Positions 33,998 through 43,391 of a stretch of DNA of 43,391 nt are shown here, piece after piece. The translations under genes and the position numbers were made by a program. The DNA is taken from positions 1-43,391 of the forward strand of contig CALUUX010000010.1 of NCBI GenBank assembly GCA_944324085.1. The letters are read 5' to 3'. This stretch comes from an uncultured Mailhella sp. Lineage in GTDB: Bacteria > Desulfobacterota > Desulfovibrionia > Desulfovibrionales > Desulfovibrionaceae. Below the pieces are notes generated by a model. That model made no database searches, had not been told where the DNA came from, and saw only the letters and a list, made by a program, of their open reading frames with translations. Positions within the stretch are counted from its first letter, which is position 1; each line of letters opens with the position of its first letter.

Positions 33998-36900
33998 TCA
34001 ACCTTGCGTATTCTGAAGGACGAACACCAGCCGCTGGACGGCGTCGTCCACGGGAGGCGCGGGTTCAAGCGTCGTTTCCAGGGTGAGTTCCACGTCCTGC
34101 GGGCCGACGTAGTCGAAGCCGCCATGAAGGTTGTCCGTCCACTTCTCGGTATCCAGAGTAAGCGTTTCTTTGCCGTTTGCGTCGGCGCCAATGGTGATGC
34201 CGTATTCATTGGCCAGCTGTTCCATGCTGGTAAGGCCGAGGGCTCCTTCGCCTTTGATGAGCACCTCCACGCCGCTGACCATGGGCCCGTCGCTCTGGGT
34301 GAGCAGATCCTTCAGCGAAAGCTTGTCGTCGCCGGACACGATGAAGTCGATGCCGGAACCGCCGTCGATGAGATAATCGTTCGCGTCGTACACGATGATA
34401 TCGTGACCTTCTCCACCGTAGAGCTCGTCACGGCCCGCGCCGCCATCGAGGTAGTCATTGCCCGCGCCGCCGAACAGGAAATCATTGCCCTCACCGCCGT
34501 ACAGCTTGTCGTCGCCTCCCATGCCGAAGAGAACGTCATGCCCGTCCCCGCCATGCAAGACGTCGCTGCCGTCAGCTTCGGAACCTTCCACGGCATGGAC
34601 GAGGCTCGCCAGCGCATTGCCTGAAGCCGAATGCACGGCGTCGCCCAGGGCGTCGGCGTCGACGTTGTCCAGCTTCATGCCAAGCGCGTCGGCGACCGCG
34701 CCGAGCGTTGAATCATCGCCGTCGCCAAAGAGAAGATCGTGACCGGCGCCGCCCTCAAGGACGTCGGCTCCGCCCATGCCGAACAGCATGTCGTTCCCGA
34801 GACCGCCGGAAAGCTCGTTCTCCGTATTGTCGCCAAATCTCCATACATCGTCGCCCACAGTCACGGATTCCACCCCGTCGCCATGCAGCGTCAGCTGGAA
34901 GGATCCGTCCTTGCTGTTCAGACCGTCCGTCACGGCATAGTCCAGCGACACGGACAAAGGCTTGCCGCTGGCCACGCTCTGCGCGAAGGCCAGCAGTCCA
35001 GCCTCCGTCAGAAGGAACGTGCCCAGAGAGGCTCCTGATCCCACGGAAATATACGCGTTGGGTCTCCACTGATACGTGAGTTTTCCTCCGCCCGTTTCCG
35101 CGCCCTGAAGGAAGGAGGACACATCGAACGGCGTTTCCTTCGTCACCGGGCCTTCGGGGGTAAGATTACCGCTCTCCACATTGTCCACGTCGACCGTGTT
35201 GGAACCTTCGACGACCATGTTGGAAACATCAAACGTCTTCTCCGTCGTGGTATCCTCGATGGCGACATGCTCCGTCGTCACGCTTACGGTCACGTCGGCG
35301 ATGTCGACGGAAGACCCGGAAGGAAGCTTCCCTGCCGCGTCCGGATCGGGGCTGAACGCGCAGCTCCAGGAGCCGTCCTCGTTCTTCGAAAGCGTCAGAT
35401 CGCCGAGCTCAACGGACACGCTTTCCCCAAGCAGGTTGTCGAACGTCACGGTCACGCGGATGGAGCCGTCCTCGTTAGACGTGAAGGTCGTATCCGTCAG
35501 CCGGTCAGCCAACGCGCCCTTCCCTTCCGCCTGCACGCCGACAATGACGGGATCGCTCATGATATCCGTGTTGTCCGCGTCGCGTATCGTGAAGCCGGCG
35601 GCCGAGCCGTCGATGACGGTGGGATCATCCGTGCCCGTCAGCGTGATAAACACTTGCTGCGGCGTCGTGTTCACCACGTTGTCGTCATTCTTTTCCGTCA
35701 CCATCAGCGTCACGCTCATGCGCACGGTTTCTCCCTCTCCAAGGCCGGAGAGATACGCGTCGTAAGGATCAAACGAATACTCCACGCGTCCGGTTCCGCC
35801 AGCGGCATCCTGCGTTACGGCGGCCGTCAGGACGCCTATGGGAGCGCCGTCCAGCGAGACCATGCCGGTCGCAGCGTCCACAGACGCCTCAACCGGATCC
35901 GTCTCTCCCGGAAGCGTCACCAGCACCGTTTCGGGCAGAGACGCGATCTCCTGCTCGTCATGGATGTCCGCGTCGGTAAAGGTGAAGAATCCTTCACCCA
36001 CGGCTTCACCGCCGCCCGCATCCGTAATGTCAACCGTCGTCGGCGTGGACGTTACCTCCAGAATATCGTTTTTGCCTGTGACGGTAAGCGCGATATCCGT
36101 TACGGTCTTGCCGCCGAAACTGTCCTGCACCACAAGTTTGAGGCCGTCGCCCTCGAGCGTGGCATATTCCCCCTGGCCCAACGCGTTGATGGCTTCTCTG
36201 ACCTCATCGTCGTACGTCATGGTGATGACGCCGTCGGGCTGGATGGAAAGCGTTACGTCATACCTCGTCCCGTTCACGACGATAACCGCTTCGCTGTCGG
36301 TAAAGTACCTGTCGTTTTTCTCAAACGTGTAAGAAAGCGCGTCTCCTCTGTCCGCATCGGTCACGGTATAACCGTCATCGGCGGAAACGGGGGAGAAGGT
36401 AACGCTGTACATGCCGGACTCCTGTTGGGGAGCCTCCGTCACCGCATCTTCCCCAGCCTGAAGTCCGACCTCGACGACCGGAGCTTCGTTGGTGCCATGA
36501 ACGGTAATGGTCACGGGCTTGGTCTGCGCGTCGCCATACGTATCCTTGGCCCCGAGGTTCACGACGATGGACGCGCTGTCGCCGCCGTTCAGGGACTGCG
36601 CCGTCGCCGTATCCGCCACGCTGAACGTATATTCGCCAGAAGCGTCCATCTCCAGCGTGCCCACGAGACGTTCATCGTTGGCGTCTTGCGGATCGTCGGA
36701 CAGAGACAGGTCCAGCTTGCCGGTCTCCTCATTCCACGTTCCCATCACATAAACGACGGCGGGAGCTTCTTCCGCGTCTGCCGACGCAGGCTGCGCGGAG
36801 ACAAAGCTGCCGTTCACCATGACGCCGAAAGACAGCGCGTCGCCGTCCACGTCCTGCGCTTCCACCTGTCCGACGGCGGAAGGCGTGACGTTCTCCTGCA

Positions 36901-39900
36901 CGGAAAGCACGGGCGTCACCGTCACCACAGGCAGATCGTTCACGCCGTGAACGTTGATCTCAACCTTGGCGTAGCTGGGGCCGACGCTGTTTTCCACCTT
37001 GACGGTGAAGATATCCGACGGGGATTCTCCCTGCTTCAGGCTCTGGCACTTTTCGTAATCCAATACATAGGAATAGGTGCCGTCATTATGGAGAATAAGC
37101 GTGCCGTACTCGCCCTTGACCACGGAAGCGAACGTCTTGCCGGTTGAATCCGTTCCGGCGACGCCGCTTACGGAGTAACCGTTGTCGTCAAAATCCGTCA
37201 CCGGAATTTCTCCGCTTACGGACAGGGCGCCGGACGCGGTTTCCGACTCCGGATAAAAGACGCCGTTCTCCCAGGTTCCGGGCACGCCTTCTTCGCTGAT
37301 ATGCGCGGAGGAATCTTCCGCCTGCACCGCATCCGCCTTGCCCACAAGCGTTACGGTAAAGGAACCTTTCGTCTCCGTCAGATCGTGATACTTCTTCTCG
37401 TCGTCTGCCCCGGTCGCGGCGGTAGAATCATCCGTCACCCGCACCTCGAACACAAAGTCCTTCGACTGGCCGGGCTTGAGCTCCTTGCTGGCCGTCGTGT
37501 CCCATGCCTTGAACTCATAGGCGTAGTCGCCGTCGCCGGTCTTGCCAATGGTCAGTGCGCCGTAGCACTGCTCACTGTTTTCGGGATTCTCTACCGTGTA
37601 ATAAACGTCACCGCTCTCGCCCCGCATCACATAAATGACGACGCTGGCGTCGGTTCCGACAGTCACGCCTTCCTCCGAGCCGGGCACAGTGATGATGGTC
37701 AGCGTATGGAGGTCCGTGGCATCGTTCGCTCCCAAACCGTCGCTGTTGTCAATATCCGTAATGGAGAGAACGCCGGAGTCAACCTGTTCCTCCCGCAGAT
37801 CCACATTGACGTCCGTCGCCGTCACTTCCGACGCGTCGCCCGTGCCGGTCACCGTAAGGGTGACCTGTTGCGGATTTCCGTTGAGCCATATCTTGACGGT
37901 GTCGGTCCACACTTCCCCGGCGTTCAGGGCGTCGGCCCGGCTGTCGAGCTCAAAACGCAGCTCACCGGTATCCTTGTCCACGTACACAGTGCCGTAATCC
38001 GTGGACAGGGAGTACACGCCGTCATTATAGGTAGCGTCCGGAGCGTCGTCAGTCAGGCGGAAGTCCAGAGAAGGTCTGAATCCGCTGACGATCTTTCCGG
38101 CCTCGTTCGTATACTGCCAGGAGTAGCCGCCTTGGCCGTCGGAAACCAGCGTTCCGGTCAGCGTTTCAAACTCCTCTAGCTTGGGAGATATAGGTTCGCC
38201 GTCCGGCTTATACCACTGGTCGTCTTTTTCATACACATGATAATAGGTTCCTGTGTTCGGGTCCTTCCAGCATTCCAGCGTGAGCTTCATGGACTCTTCG
38301 CCGGAGACTCCTTTATGGAAGCTGCTGGCCACGCCGGATTCCTCGCCAGCCACCACAAGGCCGCCGCTGGTTCCGGGTTCGATCAGTCCGGGAATGGTCA
38401 CTCCGGAAATTTCGGCGTCAGGCAGAACGCCGGGCCCCTGCTTCTCCTCAAGGGCAAAGTTGATTTTTACGGAATCCATGGCGCCGTGCGGATCCTTTAC
38501 CGTAATGTACGCCGAGTCCACAGCTTCCCGGGTATCGTTGGGATTGCGAGTGTACGTGTATTCCCCGTAGTCGTTCACATAGATGGTGCCATGCTCAAGA
38601 TTCGCCTGATTGGAGAAGGAGAGATTCTCGCTCGAAAGATTCACGCCCACCAGCTTATCGCCGTCCGCCGTATAATATTCGGTGACGCCCTGATCGCCGC
38701 TTTTGGCGTACACGACAACATAGTCGTCGCTGGCGGGGTTTTCGCGATACAGCAGGAAGCCGAATTGCAGAAGCTGAGAATTCCCCTCTTCCGCCCCGGA
38801 GCCGTCTCCGGAGCCAGGTTCTTCGCCGGCTCTTTCGGCTTTGTCGTCATCCACGTCGCTTACGGAAACAACGCCCGTCACCTTGCCCTGATATCCGACC
38901 TTTCCGCCATAGGAAACGCCCTCTTTCAGGTTGTTAAGAGCGTCACCCGTTATAGTGGAGGAGCCAGCCTGTACGGCTATAATTTCCGGCGCGTCGTTGG
39001 AACCATGCACGTCCACGGCGATCTGAACGTCCAGGGAGCCCGTGTCGCTGACCTTGCCGTCACCGCCTGTCTGCTGCGAGGTGAAGGATACGGTTATGTT
39101 TTCCAGACAGCTGTCGTTATGACTGCCGCTATACGTTTCGCCGTCGTTGAGAGCATCAATCTCTTCGCGAGCGTCCTTATCGGTCACGATGTAGTCATAA
39201 TGCAGATGCATGGAGGACTCGCCGTCCCCGTCCTCAATGAGACGGAACGTGAAATCGCCCTTTTCACCATGAACGACGGGAGCGTTGTTTTCGTTGACAA
39301 CGAGGTTGCCTTTCTCGTCAACGACGGATTTAGCCGCGCCGTACTGGTTAAACGTCACCCGATAGGTCTCAGTCCCCACCGTGACCAGCACTTCTCTGGC
39401 AAAAGCGTCGGAACTGTCCGGATCGGCGACCTTGATATCGCCTTTCAATTCAGAACTGTCGCTGCTCACAATGCCAGCGTTCCCCGGCCGTTCATCCAAA
39501 AGGGGCAGGGACTTGTCGCGCTCGCTGTATTTATCTTCCCACAGACCGTTGTTGGTGTGAGACACCAGATAGGCGTCGTCATTTTTGCCGATCAGGGAAC
39601 CCTGAAGCGTTACGCTCTGGGACGTGGCCCCCAGATCGTCCGTGCACTGTACGGAAAGTCCTTGGAAAATGTCTGTAAGTTCCTTTCCTTCTCCAAGACT
39701 CTTCACGGCGTTCTGGTCAATGGACAGCGTGAACTTACCCGTGTTGTCTATGGTGATGTGACCGTATTCCGAAGTGACCGTGTGCCCGTCGGGGCTGAGT
39801 TCCCATACCTGCGAGCTGTCGCTAGCAAGCACAAAGGAATAGTTTACGACGTGAGTGCCGTCGGCAGTTTCGCCCTTGTCGGGATCGACGCCGACAATCT

Positions 39901-42900
39901 TTCCCACAAACGTATCGCCGTCTTCGCAGGACGCCTGAATAAACAGTGTCGCGTCCGACGTTTCCGTCGCTTCCGTAAAGGTCATAAAACTGTTCCGACC
40001 TTCGGCGGGCGTATCAATCGTCAGTTCAACGTCGTCGCCCTCACCGTCCGCCACGGCCACCTTTTCGATCACCGGCTTGTCGTTGGTGCCGGAAACGCTG
40101 GCCGACAGCGTAATCGACCCCTTGCTGCCGTCGTTGTCTCCCGTGCCCACCGTGACGTCGATGCTCACCGGATCCGACACGCTCTCACCCTGAGGCAAGA
40201 CGTTGACGGCGTTCAGTCTGGCCTCAAACGCCTCATCGCTTCCAAGAAGCGTTTTGACCGCGTCGGGCAGGCCATTGAACTCTCCAGAATACAGGTGATA
40301 TTCATAATTGAAGGAGTGGGCGCCGTCCGCATCCATGGAAGAATTAAGTGAAATCTCGTAATAGCCGTAATCTCCGGCGATATACATAACTTCGGGATCG
40401 CCGGGCGCGTCTTCCGACGCCGGCTTGCCGAAGACGATCGGAGCACCGTCGAGCGTGACGCTGTACTCGGCGTAGCTGCCCACGGATTCGCCGGCTTCAT
40501 TTTTCACGGTGAACACCACCTGACCGGCGTCGCGCCCTCCGATAGTGAAGACGCCGCCCGTCGCGATCTGCAATTCCTGACCGTAGCCGGTACCGACGTT
40601 TCCGGTTGTCGCGCTGTTGCCGTCTCCGTTGACCCAGTACACGCCGCTTTCCTTCACATGAAGATCATCGCCCGGAGTCACCACATACCGATCGTTCGAA
40701 CCGTGAATGACAAGCGTCACGTCTTTGGCTTCTTCACTGTAAAGCGTGTCCTTCAGATGGGCGTCTTTGGCGTACACCCGGAGCTCGCTGATGTCGGAAA
40801 GGTCGAAGGTAAGGGAGTCTTCCTCGTTCAACGCGTTGATAAACGAGGAATTCTGATTCAAGTCAAGATACACTTGTCCGTCGGGCGTGATGTTCAGCGT
40901 GGCCACGGTTGCCTCAGGATCGCCCGCCAGCAGACGCTCCAGAATCTTCAGTCCTTCCGCGTCGCCCTTGAACACGCCTTCGTCGCCGATAACCTTCAAC
41001 AGATCCGCCGCCGTGATGGGTACGGACTGACTGTCGCCCGTGCCGTTGTTGTCGGAAGCGAAGCAGAAGGTAGGATCTTCGTCATGCGCATCGGGATCGA
41101 ACGCTTCGACATAATCTTTGGTATGATCTTCTCCGGGATGATAGGACGAATCCTCGGCTTTGTTTTCCGCGGCATGCACCTCCAGCGCGTCCGTCGTAAG
41201 AACAGGCCGGTCGTTGGTGCCCGTGACGGTAAAGGTTATGGTGGTTTCAGAGTATGATCCGTGAGCGTCCGTCACGCGCACGGTATACGTTTCCTTCACG
41301 GTCTCGCCGTCGCCCAGCGACATGATGGCGTTGGGGGTTCCATCGGTGTTAAAGCCGGGATTGTCCATGACATAGGTGAACTCGCCTGTCGCCTGGCTGA
41401 TGGACAGCGTGCCATATTCGGTGCTGACGCTGACGTAGCCCGCAAGACCGTCGGCCGGCTTGGCGTCCCCCATGTCAATGGGCGAAAACGACGCCGCGCC
41501 AACTGCGATTTTTCCTCCCGTCACCGTAAAGGAAAGACCGTTATCGGCCATGCTTTGCCCCGGTCTGCCCTCCGTGGATCCCGCGCCGTTATCGCTGTCC
41601 ACGTCATAGGCCAGCACTCTGCCGGAAACATCGGACGTTCCGGAATCCGTTCCCTTATAAATTTCGGTAGTGACGGCGGCAAAGACGCCATTCGACACGG
41701 CGGTTTGATCATCCGCCCCCACCACGCTGTGAATCAGCGGTCGGTCATTGGTGCCCGTGATGGTAAGCTTCAGATCGCTTTTCACGCCGTCCGACGAGAA
41801 TGACAGCTTGATTTCTGCCTGATCGCCCTGATCCAGGCGGTCAAGAAACGCGTTGTTGTTGTCATGGTCAAGCGCGCTCTTATCGTCGTTATCGGGATCA
41901 AGCGTAAAGGCATAGGTCACGTCGCCGTTCTGCGTCCTGGAAAGGGTCAGCGTGCCCACCACAGCGTCATCGGCATACGTATCGCTCCACCAAAAGCTCC
42001 ATTGACCATTGCTTTCCGAAGCCACAAGATACAATACCGTAGGCTCGCTTCCCACGGCTCCCACCGTCACATTGTCAATTCCAGCTATGTCACCCAGATT
42101 GCCCACGGAGGTGTCGTCAGCCTTGTTCAGACTGACGTAGGCGGGATCAATGGTCAGAGTCACGGCGTCGTTGAGATCAACGTCATGAAAGAGCGCGTTG
42201 GACGGTTTACCCGTGACGACATCCACTGCGGTCCCGTCGCTCTTGGCCACATAGTCGTTGGGAGAACCGGTATCGGGATAGCCTTCAAGGCCGCTGTCGC
42301 CCACCACGCCTTCTTCGCGGAGGCTCTGGGAAAGGTGCGCGTCGCCGGTAATGCCATTGTCCTCATCGCGCAGAGTGATAGTGATGGTCTGCTCGCTCCA
42401 GGAACCGCGCTCATCCTCCACGCGCACGACAAAAGTTTCTGTCACATAGTCATCGGCGCCTATCCTTTCCGTATCCTGCACCGTGTAAATATAATCACCG
42501 TCAGCGTATACCTTCAGTGTGCCGTAAGTAGTGCTGATTTCCGTGAACGATCCGTGTTCGTCCTGGCCGTGCTTCTCCTCTGTTTTCTCGCTGACGAGAT
42601 TATCAAACGTGGCGGAATCGGAGAGGTAAGGAACATAGCCATCATCCGTCACATACCCCACAACGCTGCCTTCAAACCTTTCCACCGTAAACGTCAGCTT
42701 ATTCACAGCGGAGTCTTCGCTTCCCTCGCCGTTCTCCCTGTCCGCGTCCTTGGCCGTAAGATGACCAGAAATGACGTGAGGCTCCAGCGCCCCATCATCT
42801 CCCGTCACGCCGCCTTTCTCGTCAGTCGCCACCAGATCGCCCGTCGCGGTGAAACCGTCCTTGTCGGAAGAAAACGCATGGTCCACGCCGTCAACCACCG

Positions 42901-43391
42901 CGCCGGTAAATACCGGCCTGTCGTTGGTGCCGGTGACGGTCACGGTCACGGTCTGACTGCTCCACGCCCCATGTTCGTCTTTCACGTACAGAACGAAGCT
43001 CTCCGTGACGCTCACCCCTTCGTTCAGGGCGTCCACCGCGGCAACGCGCACGTCAGTCGCCATCCCCGCGTTGTCCGCTTCCGCCAGCACATACCGATAC
43101 TCGCCAGCGGCGTTCAGAATCAGATCGCCGTACGCCGTGCTCACGCTCGTGCCGTCGACGTCAGCCGCGGCTTCCACGCCCGATGCCCCGTTTTGAGAGC
43201 TAGAACGTCCCGTCAGAGAAAACTCCCGCCCTCGATTCTCGCTCGCCGTGGTCTCGGCTCCCTTACCGTTTTCCGCGTCCCTGTCGCTGGCCACAACGCT
43301 GCCCTTGAGCGTGGTGACGGCGGAAACCTTGTCCACAGACCCATCAGCGTTCGTGGCGACCCCTTCTTCCCGCAGGCTCACGTCTTCGTCG
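33998..43391 (-). CDS. Giant VCBS/RTX repeat adhesin, type I secreted (5' end beyond window)
   Basis: At least 3,130 residues, open at the right edge (reads D-E-D-V-S-L-R-E-E-G-V there). It is very acidic and almost Cys-free. About 13 tandem Ig/cadherin-like units, each closed by variants of VTGTNDRPV. GTND-type junctions lie near 42925, 41748, 41215, 40700, 40083, 39580, 39000, 37840, 37340, 36940, 36490, 36070 and 35630. Several units open with (S/D)LREEGV. Then come RTX nonapeptides (GGxGxDxLxG) in two blocks (34711-34810 and 34340-34575) and a roughly 110-residue non-repeat tail rich in small and hydrophobic residues, the usual uncleaved type I secretion signal. LapA/BapA-type proteins hold cells to surfaces in biofilms, folding with calcium outside the cell. 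Retention module and export genes are outside the window. Confidence 0.93.
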   Translation of the reverse strand, partial: DEDVSLREEGVATNADGSVDKVSAVTTLKGSVVASDRDAENGKGAETTASENRGREFSLTGRSSSQNGASGVEAAADVDGTSVSTAYGDLILNAAGEYRYVLAEADNAGMATDVRVAAVDALNEGVSVTESFVLYVKDEHGAWSSQTVTVTVTGTNDRPVFTGAVVDGVDHAFSSDKDGFTATGDLVATDEKGGVTGDDGALEPHVISGHLTAKDADRENGEGSEDSAVNKLTFTVERFEGSVVGYVTDDGYVPYLSDSATFDNLVSEKTEEKHGQDEHGSFTEISTTYGTLKVYADGDYIYTVQDTERIGADDYVTETFVVRVEDERGSWSEQTITITLRDEDNGITGDAHLSQSLREEGVVGDSGLEGYPDTGSPNDYVAKSDGTAVDVVTGKPSNALFHDVDLNDAVTLTIDPAYVSLNKADDTSVGNLGDIAGIDNVTVGAVGSEPTVLYLVASESNGQWSFWWSDTYADDAVVGTLTLSRTQNGDVTYAFTLDPDNDDKSALDHDNNNAFLDRLDQGDQAEIKLSFSSDGVKSDLKLTITGTNDRPLIHSVVGADDQTAVSNGVFAAVTTEIYKGTDSGTSDVSGRVLAYDVDSDNGAGSTEGRPGQSMADNGLSFTVTGGKIAVGAASFSPIDMGDAKPADGLAGYVSVSTEYGTLSISQATGEFTYVMDNPGFNTDGTPNAIMSLGDGETVKETYTVRVTDAHGSYSETTITFTVTGTNDRPVLTTDALEVHAAENKAEDSSYHPGEDHTKDYVEAFDPDAHDEDPTFCFASDNNGTGDSQSVPITAADLLKVIGDEGVFKGDAEGLKILERLLAGDPEATVATLNITPDGQVYLDLNQNSSFINALNEEDSLTFDLSDISELRVYAKDAHLKDTLYSEEAKDVTLVIHGSNDRYVVTPGDDLHVKESGVYWVNGDGNSATTGNVGTGYGQELQIATGGVFTIGGRDAGQVVFTVKNEAGESVGSYAEYSVTLDGAPIVFGKPASEDAPGDPEVMYIAGDYGYYEISLNSSMDADGAHSFNYEYHLYSGEFNGLPDAVKTLLGSDEAFEARLNAVNVLPQGESVSDPVSIDVTVGTGDNDGSKGSITLSASVSGTNDKPVIEKVAVADGEGDDVELTIDTPAEGRNSFMTFTEATETSDATLFIQASCEDGDTFVGKIVGVDPDKGETADGTHVVNYSFVLASDSSQVWELSPDGHTVTSEYGHITIDNTGKFTLSIDQNAVKSLGEGKELTDIFQGLSVQCTDDLGATSQSVTLQGSLIGKNDDAYLVSHTNNGLWEDKYSERDKSLPLLDERPGNAGIVSSDSSELKGDIKVADPDSSDAFAREVLVTVGTETYRVTFNQYGAAKSVVDEKGNLVVNENNAPVVHGEKGDFTFRLIEDGDGESSMHLHYDYIVTDKDAREEIDALNDGETYSGSHNDSCLENITVSFTSQQTGGDGKVSDTGSLDVQIAVDVHGSNDAPEIIAVQAGSSTITGDALNNLKEGVSYGGKVGYQGKVTGVVSVSDVDDDKAERAGEEPGSGDGSGAEEGNSQLLQFGFLLYRENPASDDYVVVYAKSGDQGVTEYYTADGDKLVGVNLSSENLSFSNQANLEHGTIYVNDYGEYTYTRNPNDTREAVDSAYITVKDPHGAMDSVKINFALEEKQGPGVLPDAEISGVTIPGLIEPGTSGGLVVAGEESGVASSFHKGVSGEESMKLTLECWKDPNTGTYYHVYEKDDQWYKPDGEPISPKLEEFETLTGTLVSDGQGGYSWQYTNEAGKIVSGFRPSLDFRLTDDAPDATYNDGVYSLSTDYGTVYVDKDTGELRFELDSRADALNAGEVWTDTVKIWLNGNPQQVTLTVTGTGDASEVTATDVNVDLREEQVDSGVLSITDIDNSDGLGANDATDLHTLTIITVPGSEEGVTVGTDASVVIYVMRGESGDVYYTVENPENSEQCYGALTIGKTGDGDYAYEFKAWDTTASKELKPGQSKDFVFEVRVTDDSTAATGADDEKKYHDLTETKGSFTVTLVGKADAVQAEDSSAHISEEGVPGTWENGVFYPESETASGALSVSGEIPVTDFDDNGYSVSGVAGTDSTGKTFASVVKGEYGTLILHNDGTYSYVLDYEKCQSLKQGESPSDIFTVKVENSVGPSYAKVEINVHGVNDLPVVTVTPVLSVQENVTPSAVGQVEAQDVDGDALSFGVMVNGSFVSAQPASADAEEAPAVVYVMGTWNEETGKLDLSLSDDPQDANDERLVGTLEMDASGEYTFSVADTATAQSLNGGDSASIVVNLGAKDTYGDAQTKPVTITVHGTNEAPVVEVGLQAGEDAVTEAPQQESGMYSVTFSPVSADDGYTVTDADRGDALSYTFEKNDRYFTDSEAVIVVNGTRYDVTLSIQPDGVITMTYDDEVREAINALGQGEYATLEGDGLKLVVQDSFGGKTVTDIALTVTGKNDILEVTSTPTTVDITDAGGGEAVGEGFFTFTDADIHDEQEIASLPETVLVTLPGETDPVEASVDAATGMVSLDGAPIGVLTAAVTQDAAGGTGRVEYSFDPYDAYLSGLGEGETVRMSVTLMVTEKNDDNVVNTTPQQVFITLTGTDDPTVIDGSAAGFTIRDADNTDIMSDPVIVGVQAEGKGALADRLTDTTFTSNEDGSIRVTVTFDNLLGESVSVELGDLTLSKNEDGSWSCAFSPDPDAAGKLPSGSSVDIADVTVSVTTEHVAIEDTTTEKTFDVSNMVVEGSNTVDVDNVESGNLTPEGPVTKETPFDVSSFLQGAETGGGKLTYQWRPNAYISVGSGASLGTFLLTEAGLLAFAQSVASGKPLSVSLDYAVTDGLNSKDGSFQLTLHGDGVESVTVGDDVWRFGDNTENELSGGLGNDMLFGMGGADVLEGGAGHDLLFGDGDDSTLGAVADALGMKLDNVDADALGDAVHSASGNALASLVHAVEGSEADGSDVLHGGDGHDVLFGMGGDDKLYGGEGNDFLFGGAGNDYLDGGAGRDELYGGEGHDIIVYDANDYLIDGGSGIDFIVSGDDKLSLKDLLTQSDGPMVSGVEVLIKGEGALGLTSMEQLANEYGITIGADANGKETLTLDTEKWTDNLHGGFDYVGPQDVELTLETTLEPAPPVDDAVQRLVFVLQNTQG
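34340..34810 (-). repeat. RTX calcium-binding nonapeptide blocks
   Basis: First block GGLGNDMLFGMGGADVLEGG and onward (34810-34711), second block from GSDVLHGGDGHDVLFG to GGSGIDFI (34575-34340). They are separated by a roughly 40-residue non-repeat helical spacer (about 34580-34705) containing AVADALGMKLDNVDADALGD. The pattern fits calcium-driven folding after secretion. Confidence 0.92.
35150..43391 (-). repeat. Tandem VCBS/cadherin-like domain array of the adhesin
   Basis: Degenerate protein-level repeats. Conserved pieces are GTYGTL/STEYGTLSI, DGEYxYV/TGEFTYVMDN, GESVxETFVVRVxDxxGSWSxQTITIT and the closing GTNDRPV. Unit length varies widely (about 110-500 residues), so the DNA is not near-identical and recombination between units should be rare. 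Confidence 0.85.

Noticed and set aside
35267..40351. Long plus-strand frames of 626 and 704 codons inside the adhesin gene
   Set aside because: Antisense to Asp/Gly/Thr-rich repeats; the codon pattern gives Arg/His/Val-rich peptides without any family signal.
33998..43391. CRISPR array or DNA-level satellite in the repetitive region
   Set aside because: Repeats are protein-level, long, degenerate and in frame; no short identical repeats with unique spacers.

Overview
The window looks like a chromosomal segment of a GC-rich, Gram-negative anaerobe. Gene content (tripartite tricarboxylate transporter next to a soluble reductase-like flavoprotein and a Fe-S/NAD module, polar amino-acid ABC transporter, MATE pump, giant VCBS/RTX adhesin) and codon use fit a Desulfovibrionaceae member of the Bilophila/Mailhella/Desulfovibrio kind. 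That placement is inference; no ribosomal RNA gene is present to settle it.

Layout. 1-1710 (minus): a metal-efflux CDF transporter coupled to an RhtA-type amino-acid exporter that runs off the left edge. 1981-3313 (plus): ydfG-like dehydrogenase and a hotdog thioesterase, each ending in a clear terminator. 3613-6694: a four-gene polar amino-acid ABC transporter (binding protein, permease, ATPase, permease). 6805-9318: lepA and a GNAT acetyltransferase. 9465-14870: an accessory patch with two ADP-ribosylglycohydrolases, a small exported protein, a U32-family (TrhP/YegQ-like) protein, a PNPOx-like flavin-fold protein and an NADPH:FMN reductase. 15194-15269: tRNA-Ala(CGC) with its own promoter and terminator. 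15316-17747: an AT-rich insert carrying one gene, a DUF262/HNH (GmrSD-like) defence protein, bounded by perfect 29-bp direct repeats (15287-15315 and 17748-17776), the left one inside the tRNA terminator. No integrase is present in the insert.

18180-27197 is a metabolic island: a HutC-type GntR regulator with a good promoter and palindromic operator, TctC-TctB-TctA uptake of a carboxylate, a FrdA/SdhA/AprA-like flavoprotein, a Fe-S/FAD-NAD oxidoreductase that could feed it electrons, then after a terminator an iron-type alcohol dehydrogenase and a FadR-type regulator. The flavoprotein gene is interrupted by an in-frame TAG. The frame continues for 34 codons of recognisable flavoprotein C-terminus and stops at a TGA that overlaps the next start codon by one base. 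This is the most striking single observation in the window: recent nonsense mutation, sequencing error, or amber read-through/recoding.

27501-32452: M20 peptidase plus YfcC-type carrier (probable peptide or amino-acid salvage), a MATE exporter and an EamA exporter. 32508-43391 (minus): a glycosyltransferase downstream of a giant acidic repeat adhesin. The adhesin has at least 3,130 residues in the window, with tandem VCBS/cadherin-like units, RTX calcium-binding nonapeptides and a type I secretion tail; its N-terminus lies beyond the right edge.
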